A stretch of DNA of 64,000 bases from JALYXI01 sp963716685 (GTDB taxonomy: Bacteria > Acidobacteriota > Terriglobia > Bryobacterales > Bryobacteraceae). Location of the stretch: positions 1 through 64,000 of the forward strand of contig CAVQTR010000006.1 in assembly GCA_963716685.1 (NCBI GenBank), written 5' to 3'. The position numbers were made by a program, and so were the translations under genes. Shown here in pieces: positions 24,034 through 32,750 of this stretch. The first letter of the stretch is position 1, and each line of letters opens with the position of its first letter. The notes under the pieces are model-generated. The model saw only the letters and a program-made list of their open reading frames with translations. It made no database searches and had not been told where the DNA came from.

Positions 24034-25227
24034 ATGTCCCCAACATTGAAAACTGAAATTGCCGAGCGCGTTTCCTCCATCAGCGTTTCTTCCACGCTGA
24101 AGGTTTCGCAGGATGCCGAAAAGCTTCGTTCCCAAGGCGTGGACGTGTCCGATTTCGGAGCGGGCGAGCCGGACTTTCCGACGCCGGACAATATCAAAGA
24201 GGCGGCGATTCGCGCCATTGGGCAGAACTTTACCAAGTACACGGCCGCGGGCGGAATTATGGAGCTGAAGCAGGCCATCTGCGACCGGCACACCACGGAT
24301 TTCGGCACGTCGTACAAGCCGGGCAACTGCCTGGTGACGGTGGGCGGCAAACATGTGATCTTCAACCTGACGCAGGTGCTGATCAACCCCGGCGACGAAG
24401 TGATCATCCCGGTTCCCTACTGGGTGACGTACAAGGACGTGGTGAATTATGCCGGTGGCAAGTGCGTGTTTGTTCCCACCAGCGAAGCGAACGGTTTTGC
24501 GCTGAACGCGGCGGGCATCGAGCCTTACATCACCGAGCGCACGAAGCTGATCTTCATCAACTCGCCGAACAACCCCAGCGGCGCGGTGCTTTCGCGCGAG
24601 GACTTCGAAGACATCTTCAAGCTGGCGAGAAAGCACGGCATTTACCTGCTGACCGACGAGTGCTATGGCCAGTTCCTGTACGGGAGCGAACCGTTTTCCA
24701 TCGCCTCCATGGAAGGCGCGAAGGACACCGTACTGGTGGCGGGCACGGTTTCCAAAACTTATGCGATGACTGGCTGGCGCATCGGCTTCGGACTGGTTCC
24801 CGAGAGCATTGTGGGGGCGATGATGAAGCTGCAGAGCCACTCCACTTCCAACCCAACTTCGATTTCGCAGAAAGCCGCGGTGGAAGCGCTGCGCGGACCG
24901 CAGGATTCGGTACAGGTGATGCTGGCGGAATACCGGAAGCGCCGCGATTTCGTGGTCGAGCGGCTGCGCCAGATTCCCGGCGTGCAGTGCGCCATGCCGG
25001 ATGGCGCGTTCTACGCGTATCCGAATATCGGCGGCGTGCTGGGCCGCGGCGGCGTTCATACTCCGCAGCAGTTTGCGGAGCGGCTGCTGCAGGAAGCGCA
25101 TGTGGCGGTGGTTCCCGGCGAGGCATTCGGCACACATCATCATGTGCGGATCTCCTATGCCACGTCCATGCACGAACTGGAGCGCGGTCTGGACCGGATG
25201 CACCGTTTTATCGATGGCCTGGCTTAA
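24034..25227 (+). CDS. Pyridoxal-phosphate aspartate aminotransferase, class I
   Basis: A 397-residue fold-type I aminotransferase of the AspB/AspC Ib-type subgroup (as in Thermus and Bacillus), exchanging the amino group between aspartate and 2-oxoglutarate. The visible parts are FGAGEPDFPTPDNIKEAA, the NSPNNPSGAVLS loop, TDECYGQFLY, the PLP lysine in VSKTYAMTGWRIGF and the substrate arginine in HVRISYATS. Some relatives also act on prephenate. The start at 24034 gives the family N-terminus. Its last codons overlap manA by 14 bases. Confidence 0.9.
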   Translation: MSPTLKTEIAERVSSISVSSTLKVSQDAEKLRSQGVDVSDFGAGEPDFPTPDNIKEAAIRAIGQNFTKYTAAGGIMELKQAICDRHTTDFGTSYKPGNCLVTVGGKHVIFNLTQVLINPGDEVIIPVPYWVTYKDVVNYAGGKCVFVPTSEANGFALNAAGIEPYITERTKLIFINSPNNPSGAVLSREDFEDIFKLARKHGIYLLTDECYGQFLYGSEPFSIASMEGAKDTVLVAGTVSKTYAMTGWRIGFGLVPESIVGAMMKLQSHSTSNPTSISQKAAVEALRGPQDSVQVMLAEYRKRRDFVVERLRQIPGVQCAMPDGAFYAYPNIGGVLGRGGVHTPQQFAERLLQEAHVAVVPGEAFGTHHHVRISYATSMHELERGLDRMHRFIDGLA

Positions 25228-26014
25228 ACCGCAGCGGCTGGCGGGCCGACACATGCGCAAGATCTGGGGCTCCACCAAACTGGAGCCCTGGTTCCCGGAC
25301 ACAGCGCCGGGGCATGAGACCGGCGAGGTCTGGTTTGCGGACGGCGACGCCTCGGTACTGATCAAGTTTCTGTTCACGACGGAGAACCTTTCGGTGCAGG
25401 TTCACCCGAACGATGAACAGGCCCGCGCGACCGAGAACAGCCGCGGCAAGACGGAGATGTGGCACATTCTGCGCGCGGAGCCCGGAGCGAAAATCGCGCT
25501 GGGTCTGGAGCGGCCGGCTTCTCTGCAGGAGATTCGGGAAGCCTCTCTGAATGGCAGCATCATGCAGATGCTGCGCTGGATTCCGGTGCGGCCGGGGGAC
25601 ACCTACTTCGTTCCGGCGGGAGCCATTCATGCGATCGGCGCGGGAATCGCGCTGTGCGAGATTCAGGAACACTCGGACATCACATACCGGCTGTTCGACT
25701 ACGGCCGGGATCGCGAACTGCATCTGGATCAGGGCCTCGCGGTGACGAACCCGGATTTTCAGGCGCGGAAGGCGCCGGCGCATGACTCGGAACCGGTTTT
25801 TCGTCTGGTGGAATGTCCTTTCTTTACGGTGGATTCAGTGCACCTGACGGGCGCGCTCGATCTTATTCCGGTGGCAGGCAAGACTAACGTTCTGATCGCG
25901 AATGAGGGGCAGGGCCATGTTGAGGGGGCACCCTTTCGCATGGGCGAGGTCTGGACGGCGCCGGACGCGGTGCATCTGACGGGCGAGGCGAAACTGCTGC
26001 ACGTCAGCTACTGA
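25214..26014 (+). CDS. manA: Mannose-6-phosphate isomerase, type I
   Basis: A 266-residue cupin-fold isomerase interconverting mannose 6-phosphate and fructose 6-phosphate. Zinc ligands lie in LSVQVHPNDEQA and TEMWHILRAE, and the FVPAGAIHAIGAG and HSDITYRLFDYGRDRELH blocks are typical. It is a short version without the extra domains of the E. coli protein. The ATG at 25214 overlaps the aminotransferase end; MRKIWGS, where the family usually begins, is 14 codons later. It converges on the small zinc-finger gene with a gap of only three bases. Confidence 0.9.
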   Translation: MAWLKPQRLAGRHMRKIWGSTKLEPWFPDTAPGHETGEVWFADGDASVLIKFLFTTENLSVQVHPNDEQARATENSRGKTEMWHILRAEPGAKIALGLERPASLQEIREASLNGSIMQMLRWIPVRPGDTYFVPAGAIHAIGAGIALCEIQEHSDITYRLFDYGRDRELHLDQGLAVTNPDFQARKAPAHDSEPVFRLVECPFFTVDSVHLTGALDLIPVAGKTNVLIANEGQGHVEGAPFRMGEVWTAPDAVHLTGEAKLLHVSY

Positions 26015-26017
26015 ACG

Positions 26018-26161
26018 TTAGCCGATTCCCAGATCGTCAATGCGCTCGAGAGGCGTGCCGCAACGGCGGCAGATGACAGCCGAGCAATCACCACAAACCA
26101 GGGGGTCGGTCACGGCGGCGCGACAGACCGGGCAGTAGAATTCGACGTCCTGCTGGCTCAC
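26018..26161 (-). CDS. 47-residue zinc-finger protein
   Basis: A 47-residue protein with three Cys-x2-Cys pairs: CPVC, CGDC and CRRC, in the frame VSQQDVEFYCPVCRAAVTDP then LVCGDCSAVICRRCGTPLER and a tail IDDLGIG. It starts at GTG and overlaps the stop of the upstream outer-membrane barrel gene by four bases (GTGA), so it is translationally coupled to it. The compact spacing looks like a zinc ribbon or a small RING-like fold. I recall similar very short proteins in Acidobacteria; no function is known to me. Confidence 0.7.
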   Translation of the reverse strand: MSQQDVEFYCPVCRAAVTDPLVCGDCSAVICRRCGTPLERIDDLGIG

Positions 26162-27723
26162 CAGAACTTCAGCGGCCCTTCGCCCGGCGCGAAACTGAAA
26201 CCAAGGCTGAGCCGGAATTCGTTGCGTCCGTAACCGGAGACGTTGACGCCCAGGTGGCGGTAATCCGCGGCGGCGGTGGCCTGCAGGTGCCGGAACAGCG
26301 GATGGCTGGAGCTGAGGCTAATGTAGTAGCTGGAGTACGCGCCCGCGAAATCACCAATGCTGAGCAGCTGGTCATGGCCGCCTGACAGGTTGATCGCGTA
26401 ACTGCGAATCCCGGTATAGGTGGCGTTCACGCCTTCCGATTGATGGCGCGAGGTGAGGTACAGGCCGTTGCCGGGGGAGACTCCCTCCGCAAAGGAGGCG
26501 CCAACTGCGCCATGCCGGAACGTCTGGGTAACCGAGGCGCTGACATCGGGCACGTAGGAAACCTGGTAGTAACGGGTGATTCCGGTGCTTTGGCCGAGAA
26601 TCGCCGCGACCACCGGGTCGAGAGTGACCGTCTGGAGACCCTGCACCTCTACGCGGGAGCCACCGCCACGAAGCTTCAGGCTCATCGTTTTGGTGAAGGC
26701 GACGGAATAATCCAGGCCGACGCTGTGGATGTCGGAGTTTCCGTAGACGTGCGAAAAATCGTAATAGGTGTAGGCGTAATAAACCCCCACCGTGGTGCGC
26801 CGGGTTACCCGGTAAGCCGTGTCGGCCCGCGCCTGAACGCCTTTCGCGTTGGCAAAACCAGCCGTGTTGCGATCGATGGCGAAAACAGAAGTCCCGACGT
26901 CGAACGAGAGCCGGGCCGTTTTCTGGTAGACCGCATCCAGTTCGGTAGTGGAATAGAGCGTGCGCGTATTGAATGTTTCGGTGTTCGGATTGATCACCAG
27001 CGAGACGTTGGCGGTGCTGATGTCCGGCACCGAGACCGCGCTGAGCGAAGAATAGGTATTCGAAAAAAGACCGGCGGCTTCATGCAGGCTTAGCAGGAGG
27101 CGCGAGCTGACGTAGCGCGTGTATGCGGCGGAGAGCAGGTGATCCTGCCCGTTGTATTTCGAATTTCCCTGGTAGTAATACAGGTGACCGCGATAGTCGA
27201 GAGTGAAAAGCTGTTTGCGAAGGGAGCGGCGGCCGCTGATGCCGAATAAGAAGTCGGCGCCATACGAGGCCTGACTGACAATTCTGCCGTTAGTGAGCGT
27301 GGGCGCGGTGAGACCGGAATCGTAGAGCGCGTTTACGCCGGCGAAGGGACGGAATTTCGACTGCGTCGGCACGGTGGGGCGAGCGAAGTTGAAGCCGCGG
27401 CTCAGGATGGAAGGCCCGGTATAATCGCCACCGAGAGGCTGGCCGTTGGGGTCGGCAACCTGGCCTTCGGAACCGAGCTCGGGCTCCGCGTTGAGGGGGG
27501 TAGTGAGGTTGGGAGCCAGGTTGGCGTCGGGCGCGGGCTGCGCGTTTGGATCTTTGACCGGGGCGGCTGGCTCAGGGGGAGAAGCTGGCCTGGGTGCGCC
27601 CGGCGCGGCTGCTCCTGGAGCGGTTAGCGGGGGGCTGACGGGCGGGGCAATGGGAGGGGTCTGCGCACCGGCCTTCACGCAAACCGCTAAGAAAGCAAAA
27701 GAAAGAAGGGTCTGGGTGCGCAT
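26158..27723 (-). CDS. Outer-membrane beta-barrel protein with Pro/Ala-rich N-terminus
   Basis: A 521-residue exported protein. The ATG at 27723 gives a signal peptide (RTQTLLSFAFLAVCVKAGAQ), then about 80 residues rich in Pro and Ala, then a region of alternating aromatic and polar residues from about 115 to the end that looks like a 14-18 stranded beta-barrel. It ends in a barrel-type strand (LGFSFAPGEGPLKFW) with a C-terminal aromatic residue. No ligand or family name could be given. It is linked by a four-base overlap to the 47-residue zinc protein. Confidence 0.7.
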   Translation of the reverse strand: MRTQTLLSFAFLAVCVKAGAQTPPIAPPVSPPLTAPGAAAPGAPRPASPPEPAAPVKDPNAQPAPDANLAPNLTTPLNAEPELGSEGQVADPNGQPLGGDYTGPSILSRGFNFARPTVPTQSKFRPFAGVNALYDSGLTAPTLTNGRIVSQASYGADFLFGISGRRSLRKQLFTLDYRGHLYYYQGNSKYNGQDHLLSAAYTRYVSSRLLLSLHEAAGLFSNTYSSLSAVSVPDISTANVSLVINPNTETFNTRTLYSTTELDAVYQKTARLSFDVGTSVFAIDRNTAGFANAKGVQARADTAYRVTRRTTVGVYYAYTYYDFSHVYGNSDIHSVGLDYSVAFTKTMSLKLRGGGSRVEVQGLQTVTLDPVVAAILGQSTGITRYYQVSYVPDVSASVTQTFRHGAVGASFAEGVSPGNGLYLTSRHQSEGVNATYTGIRSYAINLSGGHDQLLSIGDFAGAYSSYYISLSSSHPLFRHLQATAAADYRHLGVNVSGYGRNEFRLSLGFSFAPGEGPLKFW

Positions 27724-27857
27724 CTTGAGCAAGTCTGACTGGCTATGAATCGGTCTGTCAAGCCTATTGCGGCCCCGAAAAAGGTGAAAACGCATATCGT
27801 TTGAGTAGCGCGAGGAAGTTTCCCTCTCAATACCGGTGGCCTCCCCGCGCTGCGGCG

Positions 27858-28349
27858 TTACTCAGAGGCGTGAAAGGTTCGGACGTTTTCCCGCTCCCGG
27901 CGGCGGCGGGCGCGTTGGACAACGGTCAGGGTATTCAGGGTGGATTGGAGCAGGCGACTCAGCTGCTGCTCGTGCGTGCCGAGAGACTTCAGCAGTTCGG
28001 TGTTGTTGCGCAGTGTCACGGCCGCGGCGAGGGCGGCCTGAATGGAGGGTTCGCCGGTTTGAATGCACGGGGCATGTTCCTGGTGCCCAAGGGCGAACAG
28101 GTTTGCTTCGTGCGCGCGAATGCGGTTCAGGCGCCACTGGGTATCGGCGAGGGTTTGCACGAGCTGGTTCTCGACGACGCCGCAGGGGAGGAGTTCGGCA
28201 AAGAAGTTCTGGCCGAAGGATTGAAAAGCGCTTAACTCTTCGCCGGGCATCACGATTACCTGGGCCGTCACGGGGTGGCGAACGGCATGGAGATCGTCGT
28301 GGGAGTGGTCGGCGGGCGTGGCGACCGTGGTTGCGTTGTGAATTGCCAT
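27858..28349 (-). CDS. Hypothetical protein, acidobacterial multicopy family member A
   Basis: A 163-residue mostly helical protein. The middle reads SFGQNFFAELLPCGVVENQL, QTLADTQWRLNRIRAHEANL, and the end carries a predicted coiled coil with a basic tail (QRARRRRERENVR). Its layout (an E-x-F-x-x-L segment, an aromatic/Arg helix 'ADTQWRLNR', then 'LLKSLGTHEQQLSRLLQSTL') matches that of the neighbouring gene at 28754-29330, so the two are paralogues although diverged. I recall such proteins in several copies in Solibacter-type genomes, annotated hypothetical. I chose the ATG at 28349; an ATG eight codons upstream lies inside the conserved leader. Confidence 0.65.
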   Translation of the reverse strand: MAIHNATTVATPADHSHDDLHAVRHPVTAQVIVMPGEELSAFQSFGQNFFAELLPCGVVENQLVQTLADTQWRLNRIRAHEANLFALGHQEHAPCIQTGEPSIQAALAAAVTLRNNTELLKSLGTHEQQLSRLLQSTLNTLTVVQRARRRRERENVRTFHASE

Positions 28350-28356
28350 ATTTGTA

Positions 28357-28372
28357 GTACCTTTCGGCCTCA
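28357..28372 (-). repeat. Leader repeat, copy A
   Basis: On the minus strand TGAGGCCGAAAGGTAC lies seven bases before the start of family member A. It matches the sequence upstream of member B with one base missing. AAAGG serves as a ribosome-binding site, but the identity extends beyond that need. Confidence 0.55.
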
Positions 28373-28753
28373 TGGTGGCACGGCGCCTGGAGGCGCGGAG
28401 AGGGGACGGCGGGGGAAGTTGTTGTGGTTTGTTGGGGTTAATGGAGTTTGAGGGCTTGTGATTCCGTCACGGGCCGGATTGGCCTGCTTCGGCGCTGGGC
28501 GAGGCCTTTGGAGTTACCTTGCAGCGGGTTTTTCGCCATCGGAAGCCGTGTGCGGGGGACGCCAGAGTGAACACCATCGGTACCGGCATCATCATCACGC
28601 CGTTAGCGAACGATGAACTGACCGGGCCACGCGGCGCGTATTGCAATCGGCCATGGAATGCTCATCAGGCGGTGAGTTGTGCGCTGAGTTGTGTACCGGG
28701 AGCTGGGGCTTGCGGGTTGGCGAGGCCGTTGGTTTGGAGGGGGTTTCTGCAAA
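28373..28753. other. Non-coding stretch between the two paralogues
   Basis: About 380 bases without a supported gene. A 92-codon open frame on the plus strand (from 28519) has no recognisable protein character. The stretch next to copy A is GC-rich and G-biased on the plus strand. No repeat, hairpin with a T-run or RNA gene was seen. Confidence 0.4.
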
Positions 28754-29330
28754 TTAGCGGAGCGATTCGATCAGTTTGGCCTTCTCTTCGGGGCTGAATT
28801 CGGGGAAAGGTTCGCCGGGATATTGCTTTTTGTGCTGTTCGACGGCGAAGTCCCAGAGCTCTTCCGCCGAGGCTTTCTGAACGAAGCCAATGTTCTGGAC
28901 CAGCTTGTTGTGGCTGCGCTCTTTTTGCAGTTTGCGCAATGTTTCCAAGTGCTTTGTAGAAGGCGCGGTCGTGGACGGCCTGGTAGCGGATCATGAGCGC
29001 GAGCTTCTTTTCGGGGAAGAAATCGTCGTCGGGCGCGTTGTTGAGGGTGACGGACTGCGCGACCATGGCGCGGCGGGCGAACCAGAGAGACATCGCCATC
29101 TTTTCGATGAGGAATTCTTCGGTGGTGGTGTTGGGGTGGTACTCGAAGCGGAGGTCGTTCTTCATGGCGTTGAAGTCTTCGCGGCTTTCGCCTTCGATGA
29201 TGAGCTTGCCTGAGGCGAGCCCGTGCTTGAAGGCGTTCAGGCTGGATTTGGCTTTGCCGGCTTCGGTTTTGGGTCCGGTGGAGGACTCGGAATTGGTGCG
29301 GTTCGCGTTGATCTGAGCTGCGGATGACAT
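28754..29330 (-). pseudogene. Acidobacterial multicopy family member B, frameshifted
   Basis: The first frame (from the ATG at 29330) begins MSSAAQINANRTNSESSTGP then KTEAGKAKSSLNAFKHGLAS, the hallmark of a hypothetical family abundant in Acidobacteria, and runs to DRAFYKAL. The natural continuation, ETLRKLQKERSHNKLVQNIG to the stop at 28754, is in another frame; deleting one G in 'cttggaaac' (minus strand, about 28948-28952) joins them into a protein of about 192 residues. The charged, helical nature of the continuation (EELWDFAVEQHKKQYPGEPF) shows it is real coding sequence. Without correction the first frame runs on into unrelated sequence to 28665. The cause may be mutation or a base-calling error. 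Confidence 0.65.
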
Positions 29331-29334
29331 GGTT

Positions 29335-29351
29335 GTACCCTTTCGGCCTCA
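29335..29351 (-). repeat. Leader repeat, copy B
   Basis: On the minus strand TGAGGCCGAAAGGGTAC lies four bases before the start of family member B, matching copy A except for one extra G. Confidence 0.55.
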
Positions 29352-29602
29352 CGTTAGCAGGCGGAATTCGCGCGGTCCGCCTGGCCTGTTGAAAACAAAA
29401 GGAAATCTGACTATTTCGAGTTGTGACGAACTGAAAACAGTTATGCCTCTCTGCGAGGCGTCGAAACAGAGTGGGTGATTGGCTTTGGGGCTCCTATCTC
29501 CGCAATCTTTTGCGTTCTGGAAAACGTGGCATGCAGACCGCGCCCGCAGCAAGGATGCCGATGTTAACCATTTGCGACAATCGAATTTGGGGGTGACTCT
29601 GC

Positions 29603-31717
29603 ATGAAAGTTCTGCTCTTGGTGATGCTGGCCGGAGGCGTCGGCGTTAGCGTGGCGCAAAACAGCCCGAAATTGAACTATCCGGCCGCCCCGAAAATCGA
29701 TCAGGTGGACGAGTACAGCGGGACGAAGGTCGCTGACCCCTTCCGCACGCTCGAAAGCGCGGATGCCGAAGCCACACGGAAGTGGGTGGAGCAGGAGAAC
29801 GAACTGACCGCCGCTTATCTGGCGAAGGCGCCGCATCGCGACGAGATCAAAAGCCAGCTCACGAAGTTGTGGAATTACGAGAAGTTTCCCGCTTTCAGCA
29901 AAGCCGGTGATCATTACTTCTACCTGCACAATACCGGGCTGCAGAATCAGGCCGTGCTGTATGTGATGGATTCGCTGAACAGCGCTCCGCGGGTGCTGCT
30001 GGACCCGAACACCTATCGGCAAGACGGAACCGCGGCTCTGGGCGGACGCGCGGTCAGCTGGAACTCGAAGCTGATGGCGTATTCCGTTGCGCAGGCTGGT
30101 TCCGACTGGACCGAGTGGCACGTGCGCGAAATTGCCAGCGGACGCGATTTGCCGGATTCGGTGAACTGGACCAAGGGCGGCAGTGTCAGCTGGGCCGCGG
30201 ACGACCGCGGGTTTTATTACTCGCGGTATCCGGAACCGCCGGCGGCTGAAGTGCTGACTGTGGCGGCACTGAACGAGAAAGTCTACTTCCACAAACTGGG
30301 CGATCCGCAAAGCGCGGACCGGCTGGTTTACGAACGGCCCGAGCACCCGAACTGGTCGCTCTACGGGCAGGTGACGGAAGGCGGCAGGTACCTGCTGATC
30401 GGGATGTACTCGGGCGTGGTCGGGACGAACCTGCTGTCGTTTCAGGATCTGCAATCGGCACAGCCAAAGACGGTGGATCTGGTCCCGACGGCGGTGCATG
30501 AGTACAACCCGATCGCCGTCGTGGGTTCGCTGCTCTACCTGGAAACCAACGACGGAGCGCCGCGTGGACGGGTGATCGCGGTGGATCTGCAGCGGCCTGA
30601 GAGAGCAAACTGGCGCGAGATTATCGCCGAGCAGCCGGAGACACTCGAGGACACGGGCATTGCCGATGGCAAGCTGCTGCTGTCCTATATGAAGGATGCG
30701 CATTCCGCGGCGAAGCTGGTTACGCTGGCGGGCAAGCCCGTGGCGGAGATCGAGATGCCGGGCATCGGCTCCGCGGGATGGTCGCACGCGAGGCTGAGCG
30801 ACAAGGAAATGTTCTATCAGTTCGGCGGGTTTACGATGCCTCCGGCCTGGTACCGGCTGGATCTGGCGAGCGGCAAAAGCACGATGATTCGGCACAGCAG
30901 CGTGGCGTTCGATCCGGCTTCCTACGAAACGAAACAGGTGTTTTATACGAGCAAGGACGGGACGCGCGTTCCCATGTTTCTGAACTACCGCAAAGGCATC
31001 CGGCTGGACGGGCACAATCCGACGATTCTTTACGCCTACGGCGGCTTCGACATCCCGGAAACGCCGCGATTCAATTCGGCGATCATTCAATGGATGCAGA
31101 TGGGCGGCATCTATGCGTCGGCCAATATCCGGGGCGGTTCGGAATACGGCGAAGCCTGGCATGAGGCCGGCATGCGCGCGAAGAAGCAGAACGTGTTCGA
31201 CGATTTCATCGCAGCGGGCGAGTGGCTGATTGCCAACCGCTACACGTCCAGGCCGAAGCTGGCGATTTACGGCGGGAGCAACGGCGGTCTGCTGGTGGGG
31301 GCGGTGCTGAATCAGCGGCCGGATCTGTTCGGCGCTGCCATGCCCGCGGTGGGCGTGATGGACATGCTGCGGTTCAACCGATTCGGGTACGGCACGCAGT
31401 GGGTGGGTGAATACGGAACGCCGGAGAACGCGGAGGACTTCAAGATTCTGAAGGCTTACTCGCCTTTGCACAATATCCGCAAGGGCGTGGACTATCCGCC
31501 GACGCTGATCACCACTTCCGATCATGACGACCGCGTGATGCCGGGCCACAGCTTGAAATACGCGGCGGCGTTGCAGGAGGCGCAGGAGGGGCCGGCGCCG
31601 ATTCTAATCCGCATCGAGACGCGCGCGGGGCACGGAGCGGGCAAGCCGACATCTAAGCAGATTGATGAGTGGGTGGACCGGTTCGCGTTTCTGGAGATGG
31701 CGTTAGGAATGAACTAA
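29603..31717 (+). CDS. Secreted prolyl oligopeptidase (S9A)
   Basis: A 704-residue serine peptidase of family S9A, which cuts after proline in short peptides. A signal peptide (MKVLLLVMLAGGVGVSVAQ) is followed by the start of the catalytic region (KIDQVDEYSGTKVADPFRTL), a seven-bladed propeller (about 75-420) and the alpha/beta-hydrolase domain. Ser559 sits in YGGSNGGLLVG, the aspartate in TSDHDDRVMPGHS and the histidine in TRAGHGAGK. All triad residues are present. The predicted periplasmic site and the S10 and M14 peptidase genes nearby point to peptide scavenging. Confidence 0.93.
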   Translation: MKVLLLVMLAGGVGVSVAQNSPKLNYPAAPKIDQVDEYSGTKVADPFRTLESADAEATRKWVEQENELTAAYLAKAPHRDEIKSQLTKLWNYEKFPAFSKAGDHYFYLHNTGLQNQAVLYVMDSLNSAPRVLLDPNTYRQDGTAALGGRAVSWNSKLMAYSVAQAGSDWTEWHVREIASGRDLPDSVNWTKGGSVSWAADDRGFYYSRYPEPPAAEVLTVAALNEKVYFHKLGDPQSADRLVYERPEHPNWSLYGQVTEGGRYLLIGMYSGVVGTNLLSFQDLQSAQPKTVDLVPTAVHEYNPIAVVGSLLYLETNDGAPRGRVIAVDLQRPERANWREIIAEQPETLEDTGIADGKLLLSYMKDAHSAAKLVTLAGKPVAEIEMPGIGSAGWSHARLSDKEMFYQFGGFTMPPAWYRLDLASGKSTMIRHSSVAFDPASYETKQVFYTSKDGTRVPMFLNYRKGIRLDGHNPTILYAYGGFDIPETPRFNSAIIQWMQMGGIYASANIRGGSEYGEAWHEAGMRAKKQNVFDDFIAAGEWLIANRYTSRPKLAIYGGSNGGLLVGAVLNQRPDLFGAAMPAVGVMDMLRFNRFGYGTQWVGEYGTPENAEDFKILKAYSPLHNIRKGVDYPPTLITTSDHDDRVMPGHSLKYAAALQEAQEGPAPILIRIETRAGHGAGKPTSKQIDEWVDRFAFLEMALGMN

Positions 31718-32716
31718 GGCCATGCTCATGGCTTCGGCGACAATTTCGAAAGAGCGGAGCCGGTCGGCCTGGCGGTAGACGTCGCAGGTGAAGATGATTT
31801 CGTCGACGCCGGTATTGGCGACCAGCGCTTCCAGCTTGCGGCGCACCGTTTCTGGGCCGCCGATGACGGCGAGGCCAAGCTTGCGCTGCACCATCGCACG
31901 TTCCTGCGGGTCCCACAGGCCGTCCATGGTATCCACCGGCGGCACGGTGAAGATCGCCTGACCGCGAATCAGGGCAAGAAAGCGCTGGTACGGGGTGGTG
32001 GCCAGGCGCTCGGCGGCTTCGTCTGTTTCGCCCGCGATCACCGGAACGCCGATCATGGCGTACGGCTCTTTGCGATAGGCGGAGGGCTGGAAATTCTGGC
32101 GGTAAAGATAAAGCGCTTCCTCCAGCAGATCCGGCGCGAAATGGCTGGCGAAGGCGAACGGAAGGCCCAGCTGACCGGCCAGCTGTGCGCTGAAAGTGCT
32201 GGAGCCCAGCAGCCAGACGGGCACATTGGTGCCTTCACCGGGGATGGCGCGCACGGGCAGGCGCGGGTTGGCGGGACCGAGATAGGCGAGCAGTTCGTTG
32301 AGCTGCTGCGGAAAATCGTCCGCTGCGTTGAAGCCGCGCCGGAGGGCACGGGCAGCCAGGCCGTCACCGCCGGGCGCGCGGCCCACGCCGAGATCGATGC
32401 GATCGGGATATAAGGTGGCGAGCGAGCCGAACTGCTCCGCAATCACAAGCGATGAGTGATTGGGCAGCATGATGCCGCCCGAACCGACGCGAATGGCGGA
32501 TGTGTGGCCGGCGACATGCCCGATGAGCACGGCGGTGGCGGCGCTGGAGATTCCGGCGATGTTGTGGTGCTCGGCAAGCCAGAAGCGGGTGAAACCCCAC
32601 TCCTCGGCATGCTGCGCGAGTTCCACGGTGTTGCGGAACGATTCGGCGATGGAGCCGTTCTCGCGGACCGGCGCCAGATCGAGGACGGAATAGCGCGCCT
32701 GTTTCATTTCCTGCAT
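31703..32716 (-). CDS. LLM-class flavin-dependent monooxygenase
   Basis: A 337-residue bacterial-luciferase-like oxidoreductase using reduced flavin and oxygen. The TIM-barrel hallmarks are SVLDLAPVRENGSIAESFRN, WGFTRFWLAEHHN, IRVGSGGIMLPNHSSLVIAE and IDLGVGRAPGGDG. It matches the single-subunit group often annotated 'MsnO8 family'. The ATG chosen is the first in frame; a second one three codons later is equally possible. It converges on the S9A peptidase with a 15-base overlap. The substrate is unknown. Confidence 0.88.
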   Translation of the reverse strand: MQEMKQARYSVLDLAPVRENGSIAESFRNTVELAQHAEEWGFTRFWLAEHHNIAGISSAATAVLIGHVAGHTSAIRVGSGGIMLPNHSSLVIAEQFGSLATLYPDRIDLGVGRAPGGDGLAARALRRGFNAADDFPQQLNELLAYLGPANPRLPVRAIPGEGTNVPVWLLGSSTFSAQLAGQLGLPFAFASHFAPDLLEEALYLYRQNFQPSAYRKEPYAMIGVPVIAGETDEAAERLATTPYQRFLALIRGQAIFTVPPVDTMDGLWDPQERAMVQRKLGLAVIGGPETVRRKLEALVANTGVDEIIFTCDVYRQADRLRSFEIVAEAMSMALVHS

Positions 32717-32750
32717 AAGAGGTTAGATGAAACGGGCGCTCGGAAGGTCG

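Noticed and set aside
28519..28797. 92-codon plus-strand frame between the two paralogues
   Set aside because: No ribosome-binding site, no coding character, and its end overlaps the real minus-strand reading of member B.
29444..29460. Hairpin GCCTC-TCTGC-GAGGC upstream of the S9A gene
   Set aside because: Five-pair stem without T-run or conserved context; too weak to call.
29564..31549. 661-codon minus-strand frame opposite the S9A peptidase
   Set aside because: The sense strand has all S9A motifs with an intact triad; the antisense is His/Arg-rich without domains.
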